Assembly (NCBI GenBank): GCA_965117025.1
Contig: OZ220746.1
Location: 372,001-436,000, forward strand
Direction: 5' to 3'
From: VXPQ01 sp965117025
GTDB taxonomy: Bacteria; Bacteroidota; Rhodothermia; Rhodothermales; VXPQ01
DNA: 64,000 nucleotides
How positions within the stretch are numbered: position 1 is the stretch's first letter; every line of letters begins with the position of its first letter. The translations under genes and the position numbers were made by a program. Below are positions 29,282 through 39,366 of the stretch, piece after piece. The notes under the pieces are model-generated. The model made no database searches and had not been told where the DNA came from. It saw only the letters and a program-made list of their open reading frames with translations.

Positions 29282-30819
29282 CAATAGGATCGCCGGTCAA
29301 GCGCCCGGTACTGGATCGCCTCTGCAAGGTGTTCAGGCCGGATCGTTTGGGATGCCGCCATATCCGCAATGGTGCGAGCCACCTTGAGGATGCGGCCATA
29401 CGCCCGCGCGCTAAGACCCAGCCGTTGGATAACCGTTTTTAGAAGATTTTCCCCCGTGGCGTCCAGCAAACAGTATTTCCGGACGAGCCGCATTGACATC
29501 TGGGCATTGCAATGGACATTGTGCGGCAAGCCCTTGAATCGCTTGCGTTGTATCTCCCGCGCAGCCAGTACGCGCCGCCGCACAGCTTCCGATGGTTCGG
29601 CCTCCCCCCGGTGAGACAATGTGTCGAAGGGTACGGGCAGCACTTCGAGATGCAGGTCAATGCGATCCATGAGAGGGCCGCTTATTTTTCCGAGATACCG
29701 CTGAATCTGCGCCGGGGTGCATACGCAGTTCCCGTTCAAACTATGCTGCATCCCGCATGGGCATGGATTCATACTGGCGATAAGCATGAACCGGGCAGGA
29801 TACGCCACCGTAATGCGCGCCCGGCTGATCGTGATTTTTCCTTCTTCCAGCGGCTGCCGCAGCACCTCGAGCACCTGCCGCTTGAATTCCGGTAACTCGT
29901 CCAGGAACAGTACGCCATTGTGCGCCAGCGAAATTTCTCCGGGCATGGGATTGCTGCCCCCGCCGCACAATCCGGCATCTGAAATAGTGTGATGGGGAGC
30001 GCGAAACGGACGCATCGCCACCACGCCCCGTTCGTTCAATATCCCGCCGACTGAATGAATCTGCGTCGTTTCCAGGGCTTCTTCCCGGCTCAGCGAAGGA
30101 AGTATGGTCGCCATTCTGCGGGCCAGCATGGTCTTCCCTGCGCCGGGAGGTCCCACCATCATCGCATTGTGTCCGCCTGCAGCAGCCACCTCAAGCGCCC
30201 GTTTCACGTCCTGCTGTCCTCGAACATCGGAAAAGTCGCAATCATCCCGCCGGGATTCGTGAGCAAGCCGATAGGTGTTTTCCCTGAATGGAACCGGCCC
30301 GCCGGGCGCTTGCCTGAGAAAGGCATGCCCTTCACGGATATTGGCCAAAGGAAGAATCTCCATATCGTTGACCAGAGAAGCTTCTCTGGCGTTTCCGGAA
30401 GGTACAATCACCGATTTTATGCCCTCCCTTCTGGCCCGCATCACCATAGGCAACACCCCCCGGATCGGACGCACATCGCCGTTCAGCGCCAGCTCTCCAA
30501 AGACGCATGTCGTTGCAAGCACTTCACGCCTGGCGTCCTGCATGTGGGCCGCCAGTAATCCCAACGCAATCGGAAGGTCGAACGCCGCTCCTTCTTTCCT
30601 GAAATCGGCAGGGGCAAGGTTAATAGTGATCTTGCCGTGAGGCAACGGGATGCCCGTGTTCTGGAAAGCGGCGTATATACGATCACGACTCTCCCGAACC
30701 GCTCCGTCCGGCAAACCCACCACGGCATAGCTCGGCAGTCCCGTCGAAATGCTTGTTTCTATCTCGACGGGAAGAGCATCTATGCCACACGTAGCGGCGC
30801 TCCGAACGTGCGAAAGCAT
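29281..30819 (-). CDS. comM: YifB/ComM-family Mg-chelatase-like AAA+ ATPase
   Basis: The 512-aa protein has an N-terminal Lon-protease-like (ChlI) region, Walker A GPPGAGKT at 223-230, and the Walker B LFLDELPEF segment, ending with a Mg-chelatase C-terminal lid. ComM helicases act in branch migration during natural transformation; many YifB relatives are uncharacterised. The C-terminal part contains the CPCG and CTPAQI segments typical of the family. It diverges from nadK across 196 bases. Confidence 0.93.
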   Translation of the reverse strand: MLSHVRSAATCGIDALPVEIETSISTGLPSYAVVGLPDGAVRESRDRIYAAFQNTGIPLPHGKITINLAPADFRKEGAAFDLPIALGLLAAHMQDARREVLATTCVFGELALNGDVRPIRGVLPMVMRARREGIKSVIVPSGNAREASLVNDMEILPLANIREGHAFLRQAPGGPVPFRENTYRLAHESRRDDCDFSDVRGQQDVKRALEVAAAGGHNAMMVGPPGAGKTMLARRMATILPSLSREEALETTQIHSVGGILNERGVVAMRPFRAPHHTISDAGLCGGGSNPMPGEISLAHNGVLFLDELPEFKRQVLEVLRQPLEEGKITISRARITVAYPARFMLIASMNPCPCGMQHSLNGNCVCTPAQIQRYLGKISGPLMDRIDLHLEVLPVPFDTLSHRGEAEPSEAVRRRVLAAREIQRKRFKGLPHNVHCNAQMSMRLVRKYCLLDATGENLLKTVIQRLGLSARAYGRILKVARTIADMAASQTIRPEHLAEAIQYRALDRRSY

Positions 30820-31015
30820 GGAAGCGTGTCATGATTTGATGGGCGGGATACGACGAACCCGCCTATAGACACGAAAAACGGACAGGCATAACCTGCAAAC
30901 CGCATATTCCGTACTTTGGGTAATCCCATAACCGGCATGGGCCCCTGCGCTCACGAACGCCTTCCTGCAACTCGCTGCGACTCCATCCGTACAGCAAACA
31001 GATCAGAGTATCCCA

Positions 31016-31903
31016 ATGACGTACGGCATTACAGGGAATACACAAAAAAACCGCCTCTGGGAGCCGGTCGCAGAACTGGTTACCTGGCTGGAGCGCGAAG
31101 GTCTCTCCTTCAAGTTGAATAAAGACCTTGCCAACGGCCTGAGAGAGCGGGAACTGCTCGATGCCGCGCTATGCCGATCCGCCACCACCAGCGATCTGGC
31201 GAAAGAATCGGACATCATCCTGTCGTTCGGCGGCGACGGCACCCTTTTGACAAGCGCCCAGGAAGCGGGAACATACGGGACGCCCATTCTCGGCATAAAT
31301 ATCGGGCGGCTGGGGTTTCTGGCCGATATCGAAGTAACGCAGATCCGGGACACGATTCGATCCCTGGAACAGGGTGTCTACCGGATCGAGGAGCGCCTCC
31401 CATTGACGGCGCGGGTGACAAGCCCGAACGGCGACCGGGAATACTGGGCGCTCAACGAATTCGCGCTGGAGCGGAGCGGGTCGGCGGGACTCATATCCAT
31501 CCGCGTGACCGTGGACGACGTACACCTGAACGACTACTGGACCGATGGACTGATCATCGCCACGCCGACCGGATCGACCGCATACTCGATGTCGGCCGGC
31601 GGTCCGATTGTCGTCCCCGGAAGCGAGGTGTTCATTCTCTCTCCGCTTGCGCCGCACAGCCTTACGGTGCGCCCCATCGTACTTTCCGCCGATTCGGTCA
31701 TCGAAGCCGAGGTGTTGAGTAGCAACACGCCGTATGTACTGGGCTTCGATGGCAACAGCCAATCCTTTGACCGCGAGGAACGCTCCGCAGCGTTCCGGTT
31801 CACGAGGGCAAACCACCGGGTGCGCCTTGTCAAGCTTCCCGAACAGCATTACTTCCAGACACTCCGTTCCAAACTGATGTGGGGCGCCCGGGGAAGGGAT
31901 TAA
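31016..31903 (+). CDS. nadK: NAD kinase
   Basis: The 295-aa protein phosphorylates NAD to NADP. The GGDGTLL motif lies at residues 72-78, followed by GINIGRLGFLAD and the GSTAYSMSAGGPIV substrate-binding signature. The start is preceded directly by a copy of the 12-mer ATCAGAGTATCC (31002-31013), so a dispersed repeat occupies the leader of this gene. It diverges from comM. Confidence 0.95.
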   Translation: MTYGITGNTQKNRLWEPVAELVTWLEREGLSFKLNKDLANGLRERELLDAALCRSATTSDLAKESDIILSFGGDGTLLTSAQEAGTYGTPILGINIGRLGFLADIEVTQIRDTIRSLEQGVYRIEERLPLTARVTSPNGDREYWALNEFALERSGSAGLISIRVTVDDVHLNDYWTDGLIIATPTGSTAYSMSAGGPIVVPGSEVFILSPLAPHSLTVRPIVLSADSVIEAEVLSSNTPYVLGFDGNSQSFDREERSAAFRFTRANHRVRLVKLPEQHYFQTLRSKLMWGARGRD

Positions 31904-31928
31904 GAAAACCTCCGGGGTTATCCGGAGG
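31902..31928 (-). terminator. Candidate terminator for the porin gene
   Basis: CCTCCGG (31909-31915) and CCGGAGG (31922-31928) form a perfect 7-bp GC-rich stem with a 6-base loop. Read on the minus strand it is followed by TTTTCTT, the expected U-tract. It lies 20 bases after the porin stop; its tail overlaps the nadK stop codon. Confidence 0.6.
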
Positions 31929-31948
31929 CCGGTGCGGCGGGCAAGGAG

Positions 31949-33121
31949 CTAAAATGACACATCGATCGTGACGCGCACCATTCTGTTTTTTCTTTTGCCC
32001 GAGACCTCCGGAAATTCGTCCCACTGTACATCCGACCCGAACCACCACAGGTTGGGAATGATGCGAACGTTTTCATGGGGCGCGAAAGCCACTCCCGCCA
32101 ACACCAACATCTCGTTAAGCAGGGGATCGATTTGTCCAAATTCGCCATCATTCCTGGTCAGATCAAACCGACCCACGAATTCCACCAGCGGATTGATCCT
32201 GATCGATCCGAACACACTGATACCGACCAGCCGATTGAGTGGCTTAAAAGTCGATGTCTCGAAGTATCCAGCCTCATTTTCTCTTACGATACGCGTCTGC
32301 TCCTCCTCCAGCTTCAACGCATAGAGGAAGGTTTCCACACCGAATCGGGCAACGTTTCCCTCGTACCCTCCAAACACGGATGTCCGCATTTTACGGTGCG
32401 GGCGAGATATAACGATATCCCCCTCTATGATAAAATCGTCCAGATACTTCTCGTAATCCGCGCCCATCGAGAAGACCAGTTTGTCGGACGGGTGGATGGA
32501 AATTTGAGCATATCCCTTCTTGTATTTGTCGTCGTCTGCACGATTCCCGTTGCCGTTGGCCAGCATCACCGCGTAGCGCACGAGATCGCCGTGCACCGGA
32601 ACAGGACCGTCGAACCGAATCCCGAAATCGCGGGACGAGTTGACCCCCTGCAGATCGAGAATGGTCTTTTCCAGGCTGCGATATCCCCAAACACCCTCCG
32701 AGAGCTGGAATACGGGAGGCGGCATGACGCCTAACCTGGCGGAATGATCGTCAGTGTACTGCCAATCGATCCACATATCTTTCACAAAAGGGACTGGTCC
32801 ACCGCTCCCGATTTTGCTATCGCTGGCCTCCAGACGAAAGCGGGCCCTGAAACGCTCGGAAATCGCCGCGTCGGTCGTCAGGTACAGTCTCCGATACGTG
32901 AACCCGTGGAACGCATCATTGATGGTTGCATCGCGGGCGCTATCCCACAGATTATCCTTGGGCTTTTGCCACAAAACAGTCTTATCGTCATCGCCGAACC
33001 GGTAAAAATAATCCACGTAAGCCTGCCCGCCGATTTTCACGGTTTGCCCCGCGGCGTCGCCTGCAAAAAGCGATATAAGTAACGCTGTTGCAAGAAGTGT
33101 ACGATTCAGTGTAGCGTTCAT
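31949..33121 (-). CDS. Porin-like outer-membrane beta-barrel protein
   Basis: The start at MNATLNRTLLATALLISLFAG gives a signal peptide cleaved near AAGQ and a 390-aa mature-type porin. Alternating strands with aromatic girdles (FRARFRLEASDSKIG, YAVMLANGNGNRADDD) and the C-terminal VRVTIDVSF, ending in Phe, fit a 16- to 18-strand barrel like the phosphate-selective porin O/P group. Substrate not determinable. It is an isolated gene with its own hairpin terminator. Confidence 0.75.
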   Translation of the reverse strand: MNATLNRTLLATALLISLFAGDAAGQTVKIGGQAYVDYFYRFGDDDKTVLWQKPKDNLWDSARDATINDAFHGFTYRRLYLTTDAAISERFRARFRLEASDSKIGSGGPVPFVKDMWIDWQYTDDHSARLGVMPPPVFQLSEGVWGYRSLEKTILDLQGVNSSRDFGIRFDGPVPVHGDLVRYAVMLANGNGNRADDDKYKKGYAQISIHPSDKLVFSMGADYEKYLDDFIIEGDIVISRPHRKMRTSVFGGYEGNVARFGVETFLYALKLEEEQTRIVRENEAGYFETSTFKPLNRLVGISVFGSIRINPLVEFVGRFDLTRNDGEFGQIDPLLNEMLVLAGVAFAPHENVRIIPNLWWFGSDVQWDEFPEVSGKRKNRMVRVTIDVSF

Positions 33122-33321
33122 GATTTTATTTTCTTTCAGGGTACAGACATTGACCCTGGTCGACAACGTGTAAAAAGGCTTCCATCAAGTCCGGCCTGGA
33201 CGCTGCCGGTATAATAGCGCGTAAATATTATGTAGATATTATGCGAATATTACGAATGACGCGCCTGGACAGGCCTGCCTACCGCTTGAATATCAAAAAA
33301 TCGCAAGTCTTCAGATAAGAG

Positions 33322-33394
<73 letters not shown>

Positions 33395-33760
33395 GGAAAA
33401 GGCGCCTTGTACGTCCCTTCCGGCGCCACGGTTTCTGGAAAAGCGGCACGGTGAAACCACCGGATGGCATTATTTTTTTCGTTATGAGGTTATGAAACGT
33501 TGCCGTATGTGTCTATAGAACGCATCTGGCAAGATGTGTGCGTAGTGTCGGACCGGGCGCCGTCCTTCATCCGAGGGGCGGCGCCGGTTTGGCTATATGT
33601 CCACCCGCATCGAGCAGCACAGCGACCAGGTAAAAAACAGCGCACGGCCGAGCTCAAACAGTATCCCTCGTCAAAACAGACGCTACGATCCCCACCTCTG
33701 TGCAATTCCCGTAAAGACGGAACCGTTGCACATTCTCAGGGTACGCGACGGTACTGTATT
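33395..33760. other. Gap with one strong hairpin, no gene
   Basis: This 366-base stretch between the divergent tRNA-Phe and tRNA-Asp has no convincing ORF. It contains a 10-bp GC-rich stem with one bulged base (left arm 33552-33562, right arm 33579-33588, 16-base loop). No T-run follows it, so it is not a classic terminator. Promoters for both tRNAs should lie here. Confidence 0.5.
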
Positions 33761-33835
33761 GGTCCGGTAGTTCAGTTTGGTTAGAACGCCTGCCTGTCAC
33801 GCAGGAGGTCGCGGGTTCGAGTCCCGTCCGGACCG
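33761..33835 (+). tRNA. tRNA-Asp (GTC)
   Basis: The acceptor stem pairs GGTCCGG with CCGGACC, with discriminator G. The anticodon loop CTGTCAC gives GTC. The D-arm TAGTTCAGTTTGGTTAGAA and TPsiC GGTTCGAGTCC are intact. CCA is not encoded. Confidence 0.97.
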
Positions 33836-33901
33836 CTTACCCCATGTCTTTCCGTGCCGCTCCCGCACGGTACGCGTGCAGCGCGCTTTCTCCCCTTTGG
33901 G

Positions 33902-35299
33902 TCATGTGAGGACAATCTGCAGGTCCATCACATTCGTATGGGTTGGACCCGTCCGGAAAAATCCCGGCATCTGGCGCCAGAATCCGTAGGCATCGTTCCG
34001 TTTCAGAAACGCCCCCGGGTCCAGACCCCGCTGACGCGCCTCGACCGCCGTATCCGGGGTGGCTATCGCACCGGCAGCATCCGTAGGGCCGTCCCGCCCA
34101 TCGGTACCCGCGCTCATAAGGCTTACGTCTTTTCCCTCCCCCGCCATACGGATGGCGGCAGCAAGCGCGAGTTCCTGATTACGCCCCCCGAGGCCATCCC
34201 CCTCAACCGTCACCGAGGTTTCGCCCCCCCACAAAAGGCACCAGCCTGGTTCCTGCGCCAGCGCGCGACGGGCCATGGCGTCTCCGACTTCCCGCGCCTC
34301 TCCGGACATCTCACACGAAACGACCTCAACGCGGTATCCTGACTGCTTTGCTTCGGCGGCGGCGGCCCCGAGCGCTGTGCGCACACTGCCCAGCGGCACG
34401 GCATGTGCCGGTCCGGATTCCGACGGAGGCGGTTCGGGGCGCCCGGCGCTTTCCTCGACATATTGCCGGACACTCGCCGGAACCTTATCGCCGTACTGTT
34501 TCAACACATCCAGCGCCTCTTGCGCCGTATACGGATCGGGCAGGGTTGGACCGCCCCCGATAACATACATATGCTCCGTATCGTCTCCCGGCACATCGGA
34601 AAGGCATAGCGTCAGCACCTCGGCGGGAGCCGCCGCTCGGGCCAGGCCGCCGCCTCCGATTTGCGAGATGCGCCGGCGCACCTTGTTTATCGCGTGAATA
34701 TCCGCCCCGGCGACAAGCAGCCGGTAAAACGCCTCGCGGGCATCCTCCAGCGAAATACCCGCCGGGAACGCAACACACAGCGAAGAGCCGCCGCCTGAAG
34801 CGGGGACAATCAGCAAATCGTCGGGACCCAGCCCGGAAACCGCAGCCAGCATGGATTGCGCAGCCAGCACACTGTTTTTGTCCGGCAACGGGTGTCCGGC
34901 TTCGACCACACGGAAATGCCCTGGAATGACCGGCATCTTCCCGGATGTGCCGGGCCATATCCGCTTCGCATAGCCATACGGAACGGCTGCCCATCCCGTG
35001 TATATCCGATCACCGAGGCGTTCACTCAGGGCGGCAACCATCGCCATGGAGGCCTTCCCCATACCCGCAACCACAATCCTGTCGTACCTGTCAAGAGAAC
35101 GGGCAAGCCCGGCACGCCAATCCGTTCCGTCCAGCAAAGCATCCGCCTGCACAGCAGAAACGCCTGCATCAAAAATCCGGAGGGAATCTTCGGCCCGACC
35201 GGAAAAGGAAGGGCGCATGGCCGTACTCTCATCCGTTTGGCCGGGCATGCGTACGCCTGCAGAGCCGGAGGACAAAGCGGCAAAGGGGTCATCGCACAT
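33902..35299 (-). CDS. Glycerate 2-kinase, GckA/MOFRL family
   Basis: The protein of up to 465 aa matches the DUF4147 + MOFRL type of glycerate kinase, which makes 2-phosphoglycerate from D-glycerate. Seen motifs are VVAGMGKASMAMVAAL near residue 75, VPASGGGSSLCVAFPAG in the ATP-binding region, and the C-terminal MOFRL segment with LLWGGETSVTV and GGRNQELALA. The first 27 residues look atypical, and a Met at 35218 may be the true start. It may drain glycerate produced by the nearby sugar operon. Confidence 0.9.
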   Translation of the reverse strand: MCDDPFAALSSGSAGVRMPGQTDESTAMRPSFSGRAEDSLRIFDAGVSAVQADALLDGTDWRAGLARSLDRYDRIVVAGMGKASMAMVAALSERLGDRIYTGWAAVPYGYAKRIWPGTSGKMPVIPGHFRVVEAGHPLPDKNSVLAAQSMLAAVSGLGPDDLLIVPASGGGSSLCVAFPAGISLEDAREAFYRLLVAGADIHAINKVRRRISQIGGGGLARAAAPAEVLTLCLSDVPGDDTEHMYVIGGGPTLPDPYTAQEALDVLKQYGDKVPASVRQYVEESAGRPEPPPSESGPAHAVPLGSVRTALGAAAAEAKQSGYRVEVVSCEMSGEAREVGDAMARRALAQEPGWCLLWGGETSVTVEGDGLGGRNQELALAAAIRMAGEGKDVSLMSAGTDGRDGPTDAAGAIATPDTAVEARQRGLDPGAFLKRNDAYGFWRQMPGFFRTGPTHTNVMDLQIVLT

Positions 35300-35366
35300 A
35301 GTGGATGGATTCTACGACATGACCGCATCAGGACGGCATTCTGAAGCCCTATCCGGGCCATCTCCT

Positions 35367-36305
35367 TCAATGATCCTTCGCCTTGCCGTCCGTTTCGTGA
35401 AAGATCTTGGTGGCGGCGCTGATCATGGATGCCATATCCGCCATGTTGGCGGGAAGAATCAACGTATTTCCGGCTTTGGCCAGCGCACCGAAACGCTCCA
35501 GGTAATTTTCGGCGATACGAAGTTGCAGCGCCTTGTCGCCTCCCTCGGCGAGCAAGGCCTCGGCCACCTTCCTCAAACCCTCGGCGGTAGCCTCGGCCAC
35601 CCTCAGAATAGCCTCCGCCTCGCCTCGCGCTTCATTGATTTGCTGCTGCATGGCCGCTTCGGATTCAAGGATTACTCGCGCTTTTTCCCCTTCCGCCTGA
35701 TTGACCTGGGCATCCCGATCCCCTTCCGATTCAAGAACGACCGCCCTCTTTTCGCGCTCGGCGCGCATCTGCTTCTCCATGGCGGAAAGCACATCTTCGG
35801 GCGGGTTGATGTTCTTGATCTCGTAGCGAAGCACCTTCACGCCCCAGGGCTCGGAGGCAAGATCGAGTTCCCTGACGACATTCATATTGATGGCGGCGCG
35901 TTCCTCGAAGGTCTTGTCGAGTTCGATTTTCCCGATCTCGCTGCGCAATGTGGTCTGGGCCAGTTGGGAAATAGCGAATACGTAATTCCCGATTCCGTAG
36001 GAGGCGCGCTCGGCGTTCATGACCTGCATGTACAACACGCCGTCTATGCCCACCTGCACATTGTCGCTGGTAATGCACACCTGTTCGGAGATGTCCATTG
36101 CATGCTCCTTCAGGCTGTGCTTGTACGCTACCCGTTCGACGAAGGGGATAAGAATATTGAAGCCGGGATCCAGCGTGCGGGAATACCGCCCCAGATTCTC
36201 GACGACATAAGCGCTCTGCTGCGGTACGATCACCGCCGTTTTGATGATAACCACGATGGCCGCCAGGGCAATGACGCCGCCAACGATCAAGCCAATGTCC
36301 AGCAT
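35367..36305 (-). CDS. SPFH/Band 7 stomatin-like protein
   Basis: The 312-aa protein has one N-terminal membrane helix (residues 3-25), then a Band 7/PHB domain (ENLGRYSRTLDPGFNILIPF..., the stomatin signature), then a long coiled-coil region rich in Glu/Arg/Ala (EGDRDAQVNQAEGEKARVIL). Stomatin homologues form membrane microdomain oligomers, usually with an NfeD partner, which is the gene immediately upstream. Role: membrane-protein quality control, inferred from family. Confidence 0.93.
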   Translation of the reverse strand: MLDIGLIVGGVIALAAIVVIIKTAVIVPQQSAYVVENLGRYSRTLDPGFNILIPFVERVAYKHSLKEHAMDISEQVCITSDNVQVGIDGVLYMQVMNAERASYGIGNYVFAISQLAQTTLRSEIGKIELDKTFEERAAINMNVVRELDLASEPWGVKVLRYEIKNINPPEDVLSAMEKQMRAEREKRAVVLESEGDRDAQVNQAEGEKARVILESEAAMQQQINEARGEAEAILRVAEATAEGLRKVAEALLAEGGDKALQLRIAENYLERFGALAKAGNTLILPANMADMASMISAATKIFHETDGKAKDH

Positions 36306-36336
36306 ATTCTTTACCTGTTGAATGAATACGGCGGCC

Positions 36337-36777
36337 TTATGCGTCTGCTGGAGCTTCGATTTCCAGCAAGGTGTTGTCGACAGCGATTACCTCGGCTTGT
36401 CCACCGGCCAAAAGTGATTCGGAACCGACGTTTCTGGCGGTCCATGTCGATCCGCGCAATTCCACCCGGCAGCGCGCACCCGGCGCTACCTCTTCGGAGA
36501 GGCTCACGGTCTCGCCGACAAGGGGGTTACCGGATTTAGGCGTCTTGCCGCGCAAGCGGATGTACAGGCTTTGCCGGAAAAACAGCATGGAAATAATAGC
36601 CAGTCCGGAAAAAAGCACCCATTGCCCCCATATGGGCAAGGTCAATCCAACCAACCCGACCAGCCCCGTCAATATGGCTGCAAAGCCAATGATAACCAGA
36701 TAGAACGCTGCCTCAACGCCCATCAATTCTACGATCATCAGGCCAAATCCAATGACCAACCAGCCCCACCAAACCAT
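36337..36777 (-). CDS. NfeD-family membrane protein
   Basis: The 146-aa protein has three to four N-terminal helices (WWGWLVIGFGLMIVELMG first) and a C-terminal OB-fold soluble domain (GETVSLSEEVAPGARCRVEL). NfeD partners stomatin-type SPFH proteins, and here it lies 31 bases upstream of one on the same strand. The two probably form an operon. Confidence 0.9.
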   Translation of the reverse strand: MVWWGWLVIGFGLMIVELMGVEAAFYLVIIGFAAILTGLVGLVGLTLPIWGQWVLFSGLAIISMLFFRQSLYIRLRGKTPKSGNPLVGETVSLSEEVAPGARCRVELRGSTWTARNVGSESLLAGGQAEVIAVDNTLLEIEAPADA

Positions 36778-36848
36778 AGATTTACCTTTTGATTTGAATC
36801 AAAGACGACCATGCCGGCAAGCACCTTCACCGCCCACCAGGGATACAG

Positions 36849-36880
36849 GGATACTCTGATTAAGTCCGCAAAGATCAGAG
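36849..36880. repeat. Dispersed palindromic repeat, copy B
   Basis: GGATACTCTGAT at 36849-36860 is the exact reverse complement of the 12-mer found upstream of nadK. CTCTGAT (36854-36860) pairs with ATCAGAG (36874-36880) across a 13-base loop. It lies between NfeD and araD. Confidence 0.7.
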
Positions 36881-36911
36881 TCTCTTTAATACGCCAATAC
36901 AAGCGCACAGT

Positions 36912-37622
36912 TCATCTTTTCCGGGACTGTCCATAGTAGGCCCCGGGACCGTGCTTGCGCAGAAAATGCTTGTCGCGGAGCGCATCATCGATCGGGCCGA
37001 CCTCCGGCCGAAGGAGCCGCGTCCGCCACGCCATGCATGCTACCGTCTCGAGTACAATAGCATTTTCCACCGCCTCGGCAGCGTTCCCGCCCCAGGCAAA
37101 CGGCCCGTGGCAAGCCACCAGCACGGCGGGCATCTCCACAGGGGCTATCCCCCCCTGCTCAAAACACTCGACGATGACAAGCCCTGTGTTTCGTTCGTAC
37201 TCTTCCGCGATCTCGTCTTCCCGCATCCGCCGCGTCACGGGGATGCTTCCCCGGAAATGATCGGCATGGGTCGTGCCGAGGCAATCAATGGGCTGCTCGG
37301 CTTGCGCCCAACTCACCGCGTACCGGGAATGCGTATGTACGATAGCCCCTGTGTCCGGCCAGGCCCGGTACAGCGCCAGATGGGTCGGGGTGTCCGAGGA
37401 GGGATGCAGCCGACCTTCCACCACCTCCCCCGTCTCCAGCGACAGCACCACCATGTCGTCCACAGAAAGCCGGTCGTATGGAACCCCGCTGGGCTTGATC
37501 GCCATGACGCCCGCCGGGATATCCGCGGCGCTGGCGTTTCCCCAGGTTCTTTCCACCAACCCCTCGATGTCGAGGTTGGCCCGCCACGCCTGTTCCTTCA
37601 GATCGGTATACGCTGTGCTCAT
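36912..37622 (-). CDS. araD: L-ribulose-5-phosphate 4-epimerase
   Basis: The 236-aa class II aldolase-fold protein converts L-ribulose-5-phosphate to D-xylulose-5-phosphate. The zinc ligands appear as H96 and H98 in VHTHSR and H172 in ACHGPF, close to E. coli AraD positions, and SSDTPTH near 76-81 is also present. It overlaps the ribulokinase stop by 4 bases (ATGA), so the two are coupled. It is the last gene of the sugar operon. Confidence 0.92.
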   Translation of the reverse strand: MSTAYTDLKEQAWRANLDIEGLVERTWGNASAADIPAGVMAIKPSGVPYDRLSVDDMVVLSLETGEVVEGRLHPSSDTPTHLALYRAWPDTGAIVHTHSRYAVSWAQAEQPIDCLGTTHADHFRGSIPVTRRMREDEIAEEYERNTGLVIVECFEQGGIAPVEMPAVLVACHGPFAWGGNAAEAVENAIVLETVACMAWRTRLLRPEVGPIDDALRDKHFLRKHGPGAYYGQSRKR

Positions 37623-39331
37623 CCCCGCACCTCGTCGCGTAACGTAAGCAGCACTTTCATCACATCGAACAGGTGAGGCCCTTGCACCCTGTCCGGCGCG
37701 CCATCTCCCTGTACGGCCTGCATGCCAAAAGCATCGTGCATCCGACGGTAAAGCGCGTACAACCGATCATAGGCCCGGCATCGTTCCGGATCGGGCTCGA
37801 ACACCCGTGCGCGCACACCCGTCATGGCGCGCAGGGCTTCCGGGAACCCATCGTGTCCCCCCGCAGCCTTCCCCGCCACCACGGAGGCGCTCACGGCGGC
37901 GCCCAGCGCACAGGTCCGGGCGCTCCGCGAAATCATGATCGGGCGCCCCATCACATCTGCATAGATTTGCATGACCAACTCGTTTTTGTCCGATATGCCG
38001 CCGCAGTTGACAATACGCTCCACAGGCGCCCCGTACTCCTCGAAGCGTTCCATGATTCGGCGGGCGCCAAAGGCCGTCGCTTCGATAAGAGCGCGATAAA
38101 TTTCCGCCGGCGTGCTGTGAAGGGTCAGTCCCACGATCAGCCCGGTCAACCGCTGGTCTACAAGAATCGTCCGGTTCCCATTGAGCCAGTCCAGCGCAAG
38201 GAGCCCACTTTCGCCGGGGCGCAACCGCCCGGCTTCCTCCGTGAGGGCCTCGTGCCCCTGCCCGTCCGGTCGCACCCGGCGCACAAACCAGTTGAAAATG
38301 TCTCCTACGGCAGACTGCCCGGCCTCCATCCCGTAATGCCCGGGAAGCACGGACTCCGGCACAATGCCGCATAATCCGGGAATATCCCCGGGATCCTCCT
38401 CCAGCGGGGCTACCATCAGATCGCAAGTAGAGGTACCGATGATCTTGACGAGCGTACCGGGAGCAATCCCCGATCCTACCGCACCCAGATGTGCATCGAA
38501 TGCGCCGACCGCCACCGGAATGCCGGCGGGCAGGCCCAGCCGTCCGGCCCATTCGTCCGTCAATGGGCCCGCCGCCTGCGACACGTTGAAAGCCTGGTCG
38601 GGCAGCGTTGCACGGACACGCAGGAGCGCTTCGTCCAGCGATCCCAGAAATTCTTCATCGGGATACCCGCCCCAACTCGTGTGGAACATGGCCTTGTGCC
38701 CCGCTGCGCAGATCGACCGCTTCAACAAGTCGGGCCGCTCCGTGCCGGAAAGCATGGCCGGAACCCAGTCCGCATGCTCCACCCAGGTATACGCCGCCTC
38801 GAACACCTCGGGAGCGGCTCGCAAGCAATGCCATATTTTCGACCAGAACCACTCCGAACTGTACGTCCCGCCGCATTTTGCAAGATACTCCGGACGCAGC
38901 GCACGGGCACGGTCCGTGATCTCCCGGGCTTCGGCGTGCCCCGTGTGATCTTTCCAGAGCCAGGCCTGCGCGTCCGGGTTGTCCCGAAACCGGTCGGAGA
39001 GGCCCAGCGGAACCCCCTCCCTGTCCACCGGGATCGGAGTAGAGCCGGTGGTATCCACGCCGATGCCTATCACGCGACGGGCGTCGAATCCATCATCTTC
39101 CTGCGCAGCCTCCTCCATAGCGGCGGCAACACTCCGCTCCACGCCCAGTACGTAATCTCCGGGGTGCTGCCGGGCAAGATCGGGCCGATCCCGATCCAGC
39201 AACACCCCCTCCTCGCCGGAAGGGTATTCGAAAACGCCCGTACCCGCCTCGCGCCCCGTGGCGGCATCCACGACCAGCGCGCGCACCGAATTGGTGCCGA
39301 AGTCCAGTCCTATGGCGTATGCGGAAGCCAT
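37619..39331 (-). CDS. araB: Ribulokinase
   Basis: The 570-aa FGGY-family kinase phosphorylates L-ribulose. Its N-terminal ATPase fold begins YAIGLDFGTNSVRALVVD, and the C-terminal part has DWLNGNRTILVDQRLTGLIVG and IVNCGGISDKNELVMQIYAD, all typical of AraB. It lies downstream of the hydrolase and upstream of araD. No arabinose isomerase (AraA) gene is in the operon; the adjacent TIM-barrel isomerases may substitute. Confidence 0.92.
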   Translation of the reverse strand: MASAYAIGLDFGTNSVRALVVDAATGREAGTGVFEYPSGEEGVLLDRDRPDLARQHPGDYVLGVERSVAAAMEEAAQEDDGFDARRVIGIGVDTTGSTPIPVDREGVPLGLSDRFRDNPDAQAWLWKDHTGHAEAREITDRARALRPEYLAKCGGTYSSEWFWSKIWHCLRAAPEVFEAAYTWVEHADWVPAMLSGTERPDLLKRSICAAGHKAMFHTSWGGYPDEEFLGSLDEALLRVRATLPDQAFNVSQAAGPLTDEWAGRLGLPAGIPVAVGAFDAHLGAVGSGIAPGTLVKIIGTSTCDLMVAPLEEDPGDIPGLCGIVPESVLPGHYGMEAGQSAVGDIFNWFVRRVRPDGQGHEALTEEAGRLRPGESGLLALDWLNGNRTILVDQRLTGLIVGLTLHSTPAEIYRALIEATAFGARRIMERFEEYGAPVERIVNCGGISDKNELVMQIYADVMGRPIMISRSARTCALGAAVSASVVAGKAAGGHDGFPEALRAMTGVRARVFEPDPERCRAYDRLYALYRRMHDAFGMQAVQGDGAPDRVQGPHLFDVMKVLLTLRDEVRG

Positions 39332-39366
39332 GCGGCTTTTGTGCGTGATCCCGGATCGTTAGTGCC

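Noticed and set aside
33490..33705. 71-aa minus-strand frame between the tRNAs
   Set aside because: Short, Cys/Arg-rich and without relatives; the region is better read as promoter DNA with a hairpin.
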